From: Nectonema munidae
Taxonomy: Eukaryota > Nematomorpha > Nectonematoida > Nectonematidae
Reading direction: 5' to 3'
NCBI GenBank assembly: GCA_030549495.1
Contig: JAUIRK010000110.1
Span: 558,001-622,000, forward strand
DNA: 64,000 nucleotides
Shown piece by piece: positions 23,246-33,908 of the stretch (positions are counted from its first letter, which is position 1; the number at the start of each line of letters is the position of its first letter). Below the pieces are notes generated by a model. That model did no database searches and was not told the DNA's origin. It saw nothing but the letters and a program-made list of their open reading frames with translations. Made by a program: the position numbers and the translations under genes.

Positions 23246-24880
23246 ATTAAACAACCAACACTTGCATCCTATCTTGGTGCAAAAAATTGCTAAGTGTGTG
23301 CAGCCACATACAATTGGAGAAAAGTAGTAACGCCAGCAGCCCTTGACATGGTGTGTACCATCCTTGAAGATGCTGTAGTGAAAAAATTGAAACTACTCCA
23401 CTGTCAGATAACACAATCAAAATAAGAATTTAAGAGATTTCGCAAGACAGATAGTGGTTTCCATCAAGGAGAGCTGAAAATTCAGCTTGGAGTTGGCTGA
23501 GTCAACTGACGTCTGTGACGATGCTCAGTTCTTGGTATATGCGTGGTACCAAGGGAAGAGTACATTGAAGAAAACTTTCTATTCTCTAAATCACTTGACA
23601 CAACAACAACAGTTGGAGATCTTTTCAAGTTGGTTGATAGTTCCATCAAAGAAAAAGGGGATTAGTGATACCAGTGTGTGCTCGAATGGAGCACTCGCAA
23701 TGTTAAGTACACGTCAGAGTTTCACTGCTAGAGTAAAACAAGTCAACCCCACAGTGATAGCGACTCATTGCCAGCCTCACCGAGACAACCTTGCTTCTAA
23801 ATAAATGTCACTTGAGCTTAACACAGTTATAGAAGATGTTATTCAATTAAATCAAAGCATTGAATCCAAGGAAAGAGAAGAAACATGAACTGACATCAAG
23901 ACTTACAGAACCAAAGTGCTTGATTAAACTGGCATCTGGTACAGACATATTTTCAGAGTCGAATTTGCTAAATGTGTCCGTCCACGTAAGGAAAAGATAA
24001 GACTGTAATCTCGGTGTCCTTTCAAAGCAAAACTAGGGCTGTGGAGAGAAAGGATGAACTATCAAAAACTGCGTCCTTTCAACGTTTGAACCTTTTTCTG
24101 GAAGATGAAAGAGACGCCTCACTTCTGCCCGTACAAAATGTCATTGTTGGGTTCCTTGAGATATTGAGTGAGGCGTTTGACTTGACATGTACATTCAGGT
24201 TGGAGAGCTGTATGAGTAATACAAATGTTTTCGAAGACTCTTCGATACCCTATCTTCAAGAGGAGCTTATAGAGATCCAGCATGAGGAAACTCTTCGTTT
24301 TAACTTTCAGCGACAAACTCTAAGTGTGTTCTTGACTGTTGTGAAAAAAAGAAACCAGTCCTTGGATTCCAGGCTGTGAAAGTGTTTTCTCTCGCTACAA
24401 CCAATTTGTGTGAATCCCGATTTGCAGCTCTGACTGCCATCAAAACTAAAAGCTAAGGTTGGAGCTCTGGCTGCAACCGAAACATGATTTGAGGGTAGCT
24501 CTTTTCAAGACTCAACTTCGAATAGAGAAACTTAGCAACATGATTCAAGCCCAAGACTCCAATTAAAATTAACTTACCATTTGACACATTTAGCTTGTTT
24601 TTTAAAGAATATTATTCCAGAAGTGGTTGTTTTAATTAATCTCAAGTTTTAAAATTCATAATCTGTGAATATAATAAAATTGAATGATGTTAATCTTGTC
24701 TTTCACAACCTTAAAGTACTTCTCTTACAGGTATATTCATTACAAGTGTCGTCCCTTACTTTTACAACCAGCTAATCATATATAGTTTTAATAAAGTATA
24801 TGCAACTAAATTAGTGGGGTCACGGTCATATTTTGAGAAATATAATTGGAGTCGCCTAAAAAAAGGTTGGGAACCACTCG

Positions 24881-26651
24881 CAGTGGTTCCGAACCCCGGG
24901 GTCGTGACCCCAATTGAGGTCGACAAGTAATTTTCTTGGGGTCGCAAAACATTATAAATGATAATGATTTATAAGGGATTTGGCTGATATCAATGGATTA
25001 AGAAGATTCAGTGTCATTTGTGTCAGTTAAGAGTTTGCATCAGGCATCTCTGTGTGTCATGTCTGCTTGAGCCAACACTGAATTTGTATTAGGAATGTTG
25101 TAAGTATGGAGTGTTGTAATATTTTAAAATTTGATTTATATCTTGTGCTTTAATAGTCAGATTTCAAGGACTAATTTTGTTTGGGTTTTGTACTTAGGTG
25201 CATCGTTTTTTTCCTTTTTTGTGTGCGTCTATGTGTAATAGAAGGTCATCTGATGTTTGAATTTTCTATTACTACTTTCAATATAATGATATTCCCTGAA
25301 TGTTAATGATAATTTCACTGCAAATTACCAACCTTAGTCTCAAGTCATATATGCCAAAAAATATTGATGTTTACAAACCTACAGTAAGCTGAAGAAAGAC
25401 ATGCGGATATATGTAAGAAATAACAAATGAATTGTTGGTGAATAATTAAAATTCAGATAAATGAAAAAATAGGATCAGAACTTGGACTAAGTGGGAAAAT
25501 GTTGGTGGCATATGTAGTGATGGTGCACCGTCTATGCTAGGCGGTAGATCTCGGTTTCAATAGATGGTAAAGAATGTTTCTCCACAAGTTGTTCGAGTTC
25601 ATTGCATTATACATCGTTTAGTATTTGCTTCAAAGACATTGACAACAGATTTAATCGCCGGTTCGCTAAACTGTGCCAAGAAATCGATTCCAAGCATGAA
25701 GTTCTTCTATTGCACACTGAGGTAATGTGGCTGTCAAGAGGAAAAGTATTGAAGAGATTTTTTGAGTTGATCAATTCTGAATTCCTTTAATCTTTCACTT
25801 CAGGGAGAGACTTCCAATACTTGATTTTGCAGAAAAACAAAATGCCTCCCAAATGAAACTGGATCTTTGGCTGTCAAGGATAAAAAAGGGGAATTTTTAC
25901 ATGTTTCCCACATTATATACATTTGTTGAAGAAAACGAGAGTGATGTTCCATTCAACAACAGTTTTCAAAGTTTGCTGATCCAACACTTGGAGACAAAAG
26001 AGGAGTTTAGTTGATATTTTTCAGAAATGCCTGAGTTATCCCATAGCTTACTTAGAAAACTATTTGCTGCAAAAATTGAAGATGTCCCTGAAAGAAATCA
26101 AGAGGAATTCATTGATCTTATCAGATCTGACGGTGCAAACACTGACTTTGAATCCATAGCAGTGTATCAATTTTGAATACAGCAATTACTTCGATATCCA
26201 AATTTGGCTGAAGGTATGCTGAGAATTCTCATGCCTTTTCTTTATGTGTGAACTGTGAAGTGACCTTTTCATCTTTACAAATTATAAAATCAAAGCTAAG
26301 AAATAAACTCCATGCTGAAGATGACTTATGTTGTGCTGTATCCAAAACAACATCACAAATTGCGAAGTTGGTGATAGAAAAACAGTACAAACATGACATT
26401 AAGAACATTATTGTTTATTATCAAAATAAAGCTGGTATTACTCGCATCAGTAACATCCAATTATGTTATTTTGAGCTAATTATATTGTATATAAATGGAT
26501 ATTTTCGTTTTTGCTATAATAAAACAAGTTATTACAGTTATGTAGCATTCTTATGTATACCTTAAATATAGTCTTGCTGTTTGTGTGGGGTGGCACGAAG
26601 CCTGATGATGCTTAAATTGGGTCGCCACTGGAAAAAGTTTGGGAACCACTG
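24881..26651 (+). mobile_element. hAT transposon B (ZBED5-like), decayed
   Basis: The left end CAGTGGTTCCGAACCCCGG begins one base after the end of hAT A, and the right end is TTTGGGAACCACTG. Plus-strand transposase pieces include the broken SDGAPSML region at about 25515-25545, HTEVMWLSRGKVLKRFFEL at 25715-25770, SEMPELSHSLLRKLFAAK and YPNLAEGMLRILMPF near 26200. These follow the ZBED5/GTF2IRD2-like order. There are many stops and frame changes. The 8 bases after the right end (CTCTAGAT) do not match the bases before the left end of B but do match those before hAT A. Confidence 0.8.
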
Positions 26652-26659
26652 CTCTAGAT
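26652..26659. repeat. 8-bp target duplication, right copy, hAT A+B pair
   Basis: CTCTAGAT follows the AACCACTG end of hAT B. It differs in one base from CTCTAGAG at 20119-20126. Confidence 0.6.
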
Positions 26660-26739
26660 GAACATTGGCCAAAAGTGGTATACTAAATATTGATCAAAAT
26701 TTATGCTAAAAAAGTTATCAGAAACTTTTATTTTTTATG

Positions 26740-28200
26740 ATAAAACAAAAACAATTTGAATGTGATCTTACTTTACATTCTGCACACTGTTTTATTGTGT
26801 TGGTTTTTCAAAAACAACACCTACCTTGGGATTCAGCTGGTATAGGATGATGGAGTCCACTTTTGAGATTAAAAATTCTTTTTCTGCTGTGTCCAGGCTT
26901 TTCCAAAATGCTTCCGGCAAGAAGTCCTTTCACAATTTCTCTAGTGAATGCTAAAAAATCTAACTTTGGTTCAGATTTCAGCTCTAGATGCAACTTCCAA
27001 GAAGCAACATTTAAAATACTGAGACAATTTATGAAAAGTGTCCAGTACCACTTTTTGCCAGCAATGTTTGGTCGATATATATGACACATACGATCTAACA
27101 AATCTACTCCCCCATTCCTTCATTACAAAGTGCAAAACAGGAAGGTTGAGGTATGTTTATATACTTCTTGGCGCATTTGCTATATCTTTTAGCCTGCCTA
27201 GGAGAATAAACAGTTGCTCTCGTTGAGTTTGAAGCAATATGGACAAATTTATTGTCTTGCCATCTAACTATTAGAACCTTTCCATCTGATTTGAAATCAA
27301 AAGAACTTCTGTCTATTTTTTAAGGAGTTTTTGAAAATGAACATTTTTTCATTCTGTTTTCCCTTATAGTGCCTGTGACATTGAAGCAAAAATATGAAAA
27401 AATAAAAAAAATATAAAAAGAGAAAAAAATATGATGTTTTCGAGGATTGCCGACAACTTGGAGTAAGTTTAGTACAACGCGAGTACCCAAAGGGCCAGTG
27501 TCCAGTCCATACTATCTGAATCTTTTCCACAATATGTTTTGAATTTGAATGGATAACCTTTAGAAGATGCCAAAACCCAATTTTGATATCCAAATCTTAT
27601 TGGCTTATTTCGAATAAATTGTTTCGATGAATGACGCCCAAAATACGGGACCATTTGCTCATCAACAGACAAATCACGACTAAATATGCCAAATTGTTGT
27701 AAAGATTCATTGACAAGATCTTGAAAAGGTTGAATTTTTGCTAATTTATTGCCCTCTTGCGAGGTATCGTTATCACAGAAGTGTGTAAAGGATTTAATTT
27801 CTTTGAATCTAGACATTTGTCTACTAACCAAGAGACAAGCAACATCATCATCTTTACTCCAATATAGATCTTGGCGTGGGCGACCGTTATAGCCGGATAA
27901 AATGAGAATCCCAACAAACTTTTCTAAATCGTTTTCATTCATAGCAAGACAAAAGTTTTTTTGACCTGCATACCGATTTTATTCTTCGACAATGAATTCT
28001 TTAATTTTTTCACTAAAGAAAAGTTCGAAAATTTCATATGGTTCGATATTCATTAGATCTGCCCTTGTTTCTTCAAGAGATGAAAAATCAATGATGTCAA
28101 GAGGAACTAACTTGCTAGATTTTTTCCAAATAGGAGCATCTTCTAGAGACTTTTTTCGCTTTCTTTGATTTTGAGAATGAAATTTTTGTTCACACATAGA
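26740..28200 (-). mobile_element. piggyBac-family transposon, decayed
   Basis: The minus strand carries an N-terminal acidic piece (28197-27979), then a 157-codon open piece from 27942 with KFVGILILSGYNGRPRQ, then DLSVDEQMVPYFGRHSSKQ and NKPIRFGYQNWVLAS. This is the first half of the piggyBac DDE domain, with the Asp of VDEQM kept. Further down, at about 27300-27120, VLIVRWQDNKFVHIASN and YSPRQAKRYSK are readable, and 27101-26808 has YRPNIAGKKWYWTLFINC, the end of the catalytic domain. A low-complexity AT insertion and frame changes lie around 27350-27480. The Cys-rich C-terminal tail was not seen. Confidence 0.85.
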
Positions 28201-28369
28201 GTATTCGTATCGGTCTGCTTTAACGTGAGTATATAAGCTGTGCTCACATGCCAGAAATTCATTATTTTTATCCGCGTTTTAAAATAAAAAACATTTTATA
28301 TTTTGGTTTTGCCTTAAAAAGTTTCTTTAAAAAAATCTGAGTTGATTAAATTAGTAAAAAATCAAATTT

Positions 28370-29205
28370 TAATGATTATAGAGGCTGCAAAGCAACCTAA
28401 TCTGAATTATTATACTTCTAAAAGAATAATTCAAAAATCTAACGATGAAGGTGAAGGTACGTCTACAAAAACATGGAGAACACAAAAAAGCTATTCTCTC
28501 AGCTGAAAATCTTTTGTATTTAGTATGATTAGCTGAATCTAATCTTTTATATACTTTAGAAGAAACGAAAGATAAGATCAAGGAGAAATATTCACTTAAA
28601 ATTTAAACAAGTTGCATTCACAATTATCTTGTGAATAAATCTAAAGTTACGATAAAAGCAACTAAAAAATTGACGCTTTGAACAGAGATGACAGACATTA
28701 CATTGAAAAGAAAAGATTATGCCCTTGAGTTTCAAAAATAATCTCCTAGTTTGGTAGAGTCGCTTGTTTTATTGATGAAAGCGGCTTCACCCTACACATG
28801 GCTCGTTCACAAGCGTCTTGGAGCAAATGTAGTTGTTCCAAGTATTCATCGACGAAAGTGACATTGGTTCTGGCAATGAACTGCTTCAAAATGGTGAATT
28901 AAGAAATAATTTCAAGTGGAAGTCAGAAACTTCATAATTTTGTTGAAAACTTGATGAATAAAATGAAGTGAGATGGTGCAATACAAAATGGAGCATCGGT
29001 TGTGCTCGATAACGCCAGAATTCACAAATCTCAAAATGTTCAGTCTTTTTAATTCTCAAAAAGACTATGTCTTAAAATATCTTTCTCCATATTCGTTTAT
29101 GCTGAACGCATGTGAAAATGTGTTTTCAAAGATTGAATCGAAAGTAAAAAACTTACTAATGCCTGAAAATAATGTTCCTGCTTCTGATTTAATTTTGTAA
29201 GGTAT
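28370..29205 (+). mobile_element. Tc1/mariner-like (DDE_3) remnant
   Basis: Plus-strand pieces include a LVESLVLLMKAAS-like stretch in the position of the usual FxDExGF motif, then VVLDNARIHKSQNVQSF-like text (second catalytic Asp) at about 29000-29040, and YLSPYSFMLNACENVFSKI at 29083-29140, the third motif where family members read PPYSPxLNPIExxF. Multiple stops and frame changes show it is dead. Termini and TA duplications were not identified. Confidence 0.7.
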
Positions 29206-29281
29206 GAACTTAATTTTAGCTTTGGGTTTCTCTAATTTTCATCGTTTTATGCTGAACAACGTAAATAATGCCGCTATTGGT

Positions 29282-29290
29282 CATTCTTAT
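29282..29290. repeat. 9-bp target duplication, left copy
   Basis: CATTCTTAT, identical to 30069-30077, bounds the short Mutator-like element. Confidence 0.8.
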
Positions 29291-30068
29291 GATTCCTAGT
29301 CAAAACGGCCGAAAATCAAAATGACCGAAACCAAAACGGCCGAAAACCAAAATGGCCAATAACAAAATCTGAAATATTTTAACTCAAAATCAGTTTTGAC
29401 TTATTTTTTAACAAATAAGTTTGCAAGTATTTTAATCCCTTTAATTTAAGACCTTTCAATTTTCCTTCTTTTTCCTCTTTATAATATATATAACATGTTC
29501 AAGTTAATCTGAATATAGCGCCACCTTCTGTGTATAAAAGAAATGCATACATAAACTTCTTTTTAGTTTAGAATATTTTATTTGAAACTTATGCACATAC
29601 CACGTAACTCAGTCTACACTTTTTTCTATACCCCATCTTTCTGCTTCAGCTGATCAAGATTTTTTAGTTAAAGCTTTCAAAATTTTTTCGAGTTTTTTGA
29701 TTTTGTTTTTATCTCTTCGTTGTTATTACAACGCACTTCCAATTATTTTGTTTTGATTTGTCTGCTTGAAAAGTAAAATTTTATGATGTTTTTGAATTTC
29801 CTAAAAAATGAAACAATATAATATCACTTTTCAATTACATAAAATTATCCAACTTTTTAGATTTTTTCGCTTTCTGGTTTTAGGGGTTTTTGGCCGTTTT
29901 GGTTTTGGCTGTTTTGGTTTTCGGCCATTTTAGTTTCGGCCGTTTTGGTTTTCGGCTTTTTGCGCGTTCTGGTTTTAGGGGTTTTGGCCGTTTTGGTTTT
30001 TCGGCGGTTTTAGTTTCGACCGTCTTGGTTTCGGCCGTTTTTGGTTTTCGGCCATTTTGACCAGAAAC
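29291..30068. mobile_element. Non-autonomous Mutator-like element with tandem-unit ends
   Basis: A 778-base element with perfect 9-bp flanking duplications (CATTCTTAT), the usual size for Mutator-like elements. Its ends are inverted and consist of tandem 15-16 bp units of the type CAAAACGGCCGAAAAC. About four units are on the left (29301-29362) and about eleven, partly degraded, on the right (29876-30061). The first bases of the ends align as GATTCCTAGTCAAAACGG and GTTTCTGGTCAAAATGG. The middle is AT-rich and non-coding, so movement would depend on a transposase elsewhere. The unit sequence differs from the MULE at 20579-23250, but the architecture is the same. Confidence 0.8.
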
Positions 30069-30077
30069 CATTCTTAT
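30069..30077. repeat. 9-bp target duplication, right copy
   Basis: CATTCTTAT, identical to 29282-29290. Confidence 0.8.
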
Positions 30078-30487
30078 AACCACGATAACTGACAAAGATC
30101 ATAAAAAAAATTATTTTGTAACTATTTTTTAATATAAACTTTTGTAAATAAATTAATTTTTTAATTTTTATTAAATAAAATATATTATAACTAGATATAA
30201 TTTACTTTTTCTGATAAATAGATAATTCCAAAATTTAACCGATATGCTAATAAAAAAATTTTTGCAACTAATTTTTCATTAAGTAAGTCATTTTTTCAAT
30301 TATCAAATTAATCAAAATTGCATCGATCATTCATCACTAAGCGTACACTCTGTGAAAGACATGTTTCGGCTATTGAAGCCTCATCAGTTTCACATGACTT
30401 CACCATTATCAAAGAGAAGAACATCTAGAAAGTATCACTTCCAACAAACAGGGCCTACGACTAACGTTTAAAGCAACAAAAGTATAC

Positions 30488-30651
30488 TTTTGAGAAGGGA
30501 ATGCAAAAATAGGTGTCCGTGAAAGCGATGTCGGGGGGCAGAATGTGTTTGGCTGTCGTGAACAGATTCAAGTTGCCAATGTGATCCAAATGCCCATGTG
30601 TGCACACAACCAAATTTATGTCTATCGGTGTGAGGTTGAAGTAGAGCAAGC
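30488..30651 (-). CDS. MBLAC1: MBLAC1, second exon found (catalytic motif)
   Basis: This exon follows an ATCTTTTAG acceptor and ends at TCAAAA|GTATAC. Its first two bases (GC) complete a Ser codon with the last A of the exon at 61474. It then reads 54 codons in phase. It includes PIDINLVVCTHGHLDHIGNL, the HxHxDH metal-binding signature of the metallo-beta-lactamase fold, followed by NLFTTAKHILPP and DTYFCIPFSK. Vertebrate MBLAC1 has the closely similar VVGTHGHSDHIGNLGLF at this place. The predicted product is a cytosolic or nuclear metallo-hydrolase of about 210 residues. The exon is undisturbed. Confidence 0.95.
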
Positions 30652-30654
30652 CTA

Positions 30655-32030
30655 AAAGATTGATTAAGTTAGAAAAATAGCCAAAAGGAGATTTGCAGAA
30701 TTGAACAATGACTAAACCAAAATTATACGATATAGAAATAGAGAGATAAATGTCTACTAAAGGAACAATCTTCGAAAAAATGATCAGTTTAAGATAAATA
30801 TTAATATTATTGGAATTAGTATATCCTCAATCGCAAAAATTGTGAAAGAATATAAGATACCTAAAATGTTGAATTATTTCAGAGGCGTGGCCAAAATATT
30901 TCATATAACGGCTGGAAGAAGGAGAATAGCACGGAATTTTAAGCCAATTTATCAAATTGGTATCAAACGCGCCCTAAAGGCAGCGATTGAATTATTGATT
31001 GAGGCATTTTATGTATTCCATGAGTTAAGAGTAAAGAAGCCCATTTTTGAAAATGTGAAATGAATAATGGGGAATCGTCATCCCTCATATCATATTTTAT
31101 TGTTTATATTTTTCAGCGCCTCAAATGCCTTCATGCAGCAACTGAAAATGCATAGCTTCTTCGATCTTCAACACCTTCCCAATTCTCTTCCATTGATTTA
31201 TTATTATTATTAACGCTGAGTCGCTTTCCCATCGAATTTAGTTTGCCGGTGGAGATCTCTTTAAATAAAAATAAAACTAACCCCAACCCCTAAATATGCG
31301 TGTATGCACCTCTTTATAGTGCAGCCAGCTTCTGTGCTTATTGCTAACGTGTGACAAAACATCTGAATGTAGTGAATTTTATGCTTTGTTTTTGTATAAA
31401 GCTGTTGTGATTTGCATAGAATTAGATTATTGAGTGAACGAAATGCAATTAGGATGACGAATATTGATGTCTTTAGATTGTCGTTGTTTGCCTCCAGCGA
31501 TTGCCTATGGACATGGATAGTTAGTAGACCGCCCCTCACCCAATCTAGCCAGAAGACAACTGACTCCAGCTCGGTTAGCTCAAAGATGTGTTGGTTGGCT
31601 CGCCTTACTTTTAGTTTCGTATGTGCATAATTTGATAAAAATTCATTATTAAAGACTAGGTTTATCTTTCTATTTTAAAAGTAAGGGGAGCCAACGATAT
31701 ATTTAAAAAGAATAAATATTTTTTGATTTAAACATTTTTTGATTCTTTGATTATTTGACAAATATAATATTTAAAATCGTGCAAATTGCAAAGTAAAGGT
31801 AATAACTTTTGTAACATCGTATGAAGTAGCAAAATATGAGCAGAAAGTTTCATATTTTTTGATTTTTTAAAGAATATTTTTGGATTCTTTGATTACAGAA
31901 TTTTATTTTGATTATTTGATAAAATATATTATTTAATATCGTGAAAAAATTGCAAAAATATAGGTAATAACTTATCTAACATCCTCTCCCCGAATGAGGT
32001 ATATCAAATCTTACATCTAGCAAAATATGA
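30655..32030. other. Gene-poor intronic stretch
   Basis: AT-rich with a less AT-rich patch at about 31480-31620. An open frame at 30842-31063 (+) is unrecognised. Towards the end, sequence around 31965-32036 (GAATGAGGTATATCAAATC, TTACATCTAGCAAAAT) is duplicated between the two minisatellite arrays that follow. Confidence 0.35.
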
Positions 32031-32036
32031 ACTGAT

Positions 32037-32292
32037 AGGTTGGAGATGAATCATCGCGGTATACAGGTTGGAGATGAATCATCGCGGTATACAGGTTGGA
32101 GATGAATCATCGCGGTATACAGGTTGGAGATGAATCATCGCGGTATACAGGTTGGAGATGAATCATCGCGGTATACAGGTTGGAGATGAATCATCGCGGT
32201 ATACAGGTTGGAGATGAATCATCGTGGTATACAGGTTGGAGATGAATCATCGCGGTATACAGGCTGGAGATGAACCATCGTAGTATACAGGT
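32037..32292. repeat. 28-bp minisatellite, homogeneous array
   Basis: Nine tandem copies of a 28-base unit that starts AGGTTGGAGATGAATCATCG and ends CGGTATAC. The first six are identical by eye, and the last ones differ by a few bases. Such uniformity suggests recent expansion. Confidence 0.95.
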
Positions 32293-32422
32293 ATAATGTT
32301 TATAGGTAATAACTTATGTAGCATCGTCTCACCGAATGAGGTATATCAAATCTTACATCTAGCAAAATGTGAACAGAAAGTTAAACATTGTCTCCCTAGT
32401 CATTTGTACATGGAATAGAAAC
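32293..32422. repeat. Duplicated spacer between minisatellite arrays
   Basis: Includes a second copy of the sequence that precedes the first array (GAATGAGGTATATCAAATC, then TTACATCTAGCAAAATGTGAAC), so spacer plus array appear to have been duplicated together. Confidence 0.7.
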
Positions 32423-32645
32423 CATCGTAGTATACAGGTTGGAGATGATTCATCGTAGAATACAGGTTGGAGATGAATCATCGTAGTATACAGTTTTGAG
32501 ATGAATCATCGTAGTATAGAGGTTGGAGATGAACTATCGTAGTATACAGTTTTGAGATGAATCATCGTAATATACAGGTTGGAGATGAATCATTGTAGAA
32601 TACAGGTTGGAGATGAATCATCGTAATGTACAGGTTGGAGATAAC
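32414..32645. repeat. 28-bp minisatellite, diverged array
   Basis: Seven to eight copies of the same 28-base unit with GTAGTATAC or GTAGAATAC in place of GCGGTATAC, and with an AGTTTTGAG variant in two units. It is clearly older or less homogenised than the array at 32037. Confidence 0.9.
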
Positions 32646-32754
32646 ACTCAAGTTGTCTACCTGCGTTCAACCGTATAGGTTATGTATGAGAATATATCAT
32701 TACATAATAGAGAAGAGTTTCCTAAACTCTTTATACTGAAAAAATATTTCTTCA

Positions 32755-32930
32755 AATATATTACTGAGCTAGAAGGTTGATGCAATCAGAATTAGAAACA
32801 ATATAATTTGACTTCATAAAATCGTGCAGTTATGGTACGATTGAGAGCTTACAATGCAAGTATAATCTCGAGTACTAATTGTGGTGTGTTCATTGTAAAA
32901 AAATTAAAAAGTAAATTTTTCCCATTTTTT
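32755..32930 (+). repeat. Dispersed hAT-flank repeat, short copy
   Basis: Shares GAGCTAGAAGGTTGATGCAA and GGTGTGTTCATTG-type words, in the same order, with 16290-16430 and 46700-46850. It is a truncated copy of the non-coding part of that dispersed family. Confidence 0.6.
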
Positions 32931-33029
32931 TACAGAAGAGTTCATAAAACTTCATACAGAAATAATATTTCTTCAATGTGTGTGTATGCGCACGTGTGTT
33001 AGATTAGAAAATTATAATTATTTTATAAA

Positions 33030-33610
33030 AATATAGAAATAAATTTGGGGTATTGTAAGGAAGTAGTTTATAAAGAAAAATATAAATTCATGAGGTCACT
33101 TATTGAGAAAAATTGATTAAAACACATATTTTGATATATTTTTCTTCTCTTTAGAAATTTATATGCAGTAAACAATAATAAAAATAATATTTATCCAAAA
33201 CATATTTTTTTCGAGGAATCAAAGTGTAAATCAAACCCGCACTTAAATTTTGGAGAACTAATTCAAAAGTTATAAGTAAAAAACGAAGGTTAATTTATAA
33301 AAAACCGAAAACTAAAAAGATTTTCTAAAAATCTAAAAATAAATTTTGGTTCTGATAGTAGAGTGGTTTTATAATTGTCAAAATGTAACAATATAAAAAT
33401 CTACAAATTAATTTAAGGTATTGTAAGGAAGTAGTTTATAATGAAAAAAAGAATATAAATTCATGAGGTTACTTATTGAGAAAAATTTATTATATTTTTT
33501 TTCTTCAGTGAACACATCAATAAGCGTAATCCAAAATATTTTTTGTGACATAGAAATTTTTATGCACTAAACAATAATAAAAATAATATTTATCTTTAAA
33601 AATAAAATAA
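33030..33610. repeat. Diverged tandem duplication, about 370-bp period
   Basis: GGTATTGTAAGGAAGTAGTT and the following ATAAATTCATGAGGT...TTATTGAGAAAAATT occur at about 33050-33115 and again at 33418-33490. AAACAATAATAAAAATAATA follows at 33172 and 33568. The sequence is AT-rich and non-coding. Confidence 0.7.
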
Positions 33611-33908
33611 AAAATAAAATTGTATTCTGAAAACCCATATAAAAAAATACAATATAAAAAATATGCATCCCTCATCTGCTAATTAATGGTAATGAAGCCC
33701 ATGGAATATAAAAACAATAAAATGGTATTTCTCAAGTACTTATGATATAAGTAATGTATTCTGAAAGGCCATAAAAAATGCTTTAATTTGGTATATCGCA
33801 TGATGCATTTTGTTGAGAAATGTGAAAGTTATAAGCGTTTTAATATTTGACTAAGATTTAAGCTAGGAACACTACAAATAAACTAAGCGTACACTAGCCC
33901 GATAAAAT

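Larger units (their letters stand above)
20579..23250 (-). mobile_element. Mutator-like (MULE) transposon with tandem-unit ends
   Basis: The element is bounded by inverted ends made of short tandem units (20586-20690 and 23155-23245) and carries one FLYWCH-MULE transposase gene on the minus strand. It sits inside hAT A, so it is the younger insertion. A clean 9-10 bp target duplication was not found at my tentative borders. The outermost shared word is about CTCATRACGAC, so each border is uncertain by perhaps 10 bases. Confidence 0.75.
20127..24879 (+). mobile_element. hAT transposon A (ZBED5-like), split by a Mutator-like element
   Basis: The left end is CAGGGGTTCCCAACC and the right end, at about 24865-24879, is GGTTGGGAACCACTC. 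Together they make a typical inverted pair for this hAT group. Transposase pieces read on the plus strand from 23300 to 24560: ELAESTDVCDDAQFLVY (D of the catalytic triad region), then VCSNGALAMLSTRQSFTARV, THCQPHRDNLASK, and a C-terminal NLCESRFAALTAIKTK. These match the SCAND3/ZBED5 order. Several stops and frame changes make it dead. The Mutator-like element at 20579-23250 splits the 5' part. Without it the copy would be about 2.1 kb. Confidence 0.8.
19907..30487 (-). other. MBLAC1 intron (10.6 kb) filled with DNA transposons
   Basis: The intron runs from an AAA|GTATAC donor at 30487 to the TTTTCAG acceptor at 19907. Its contents, in window order, are hAT element A with a Mutator-like element inside it, hAT element B, a piggyBac fossil, a Tc1-like remnant and a short Mutator-like element. 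Unassigned parts include 19907-20118, 26660-26740 and 30078-30487, which are AT-rich with no feature seen. Confidence 0.85.

Noticed and set aside
29880-30095. Open frame of 71 codons on the minus strand rich in KTAET
   Set aside because: It is a by-product of the tandem-unit terminus of the Mutator-like element.
32037-32645. CRISPR-like array of 28-bp repeats
   Set aside because: The units are head to tail with no unique spacers and the context is a eukaryotic intron.
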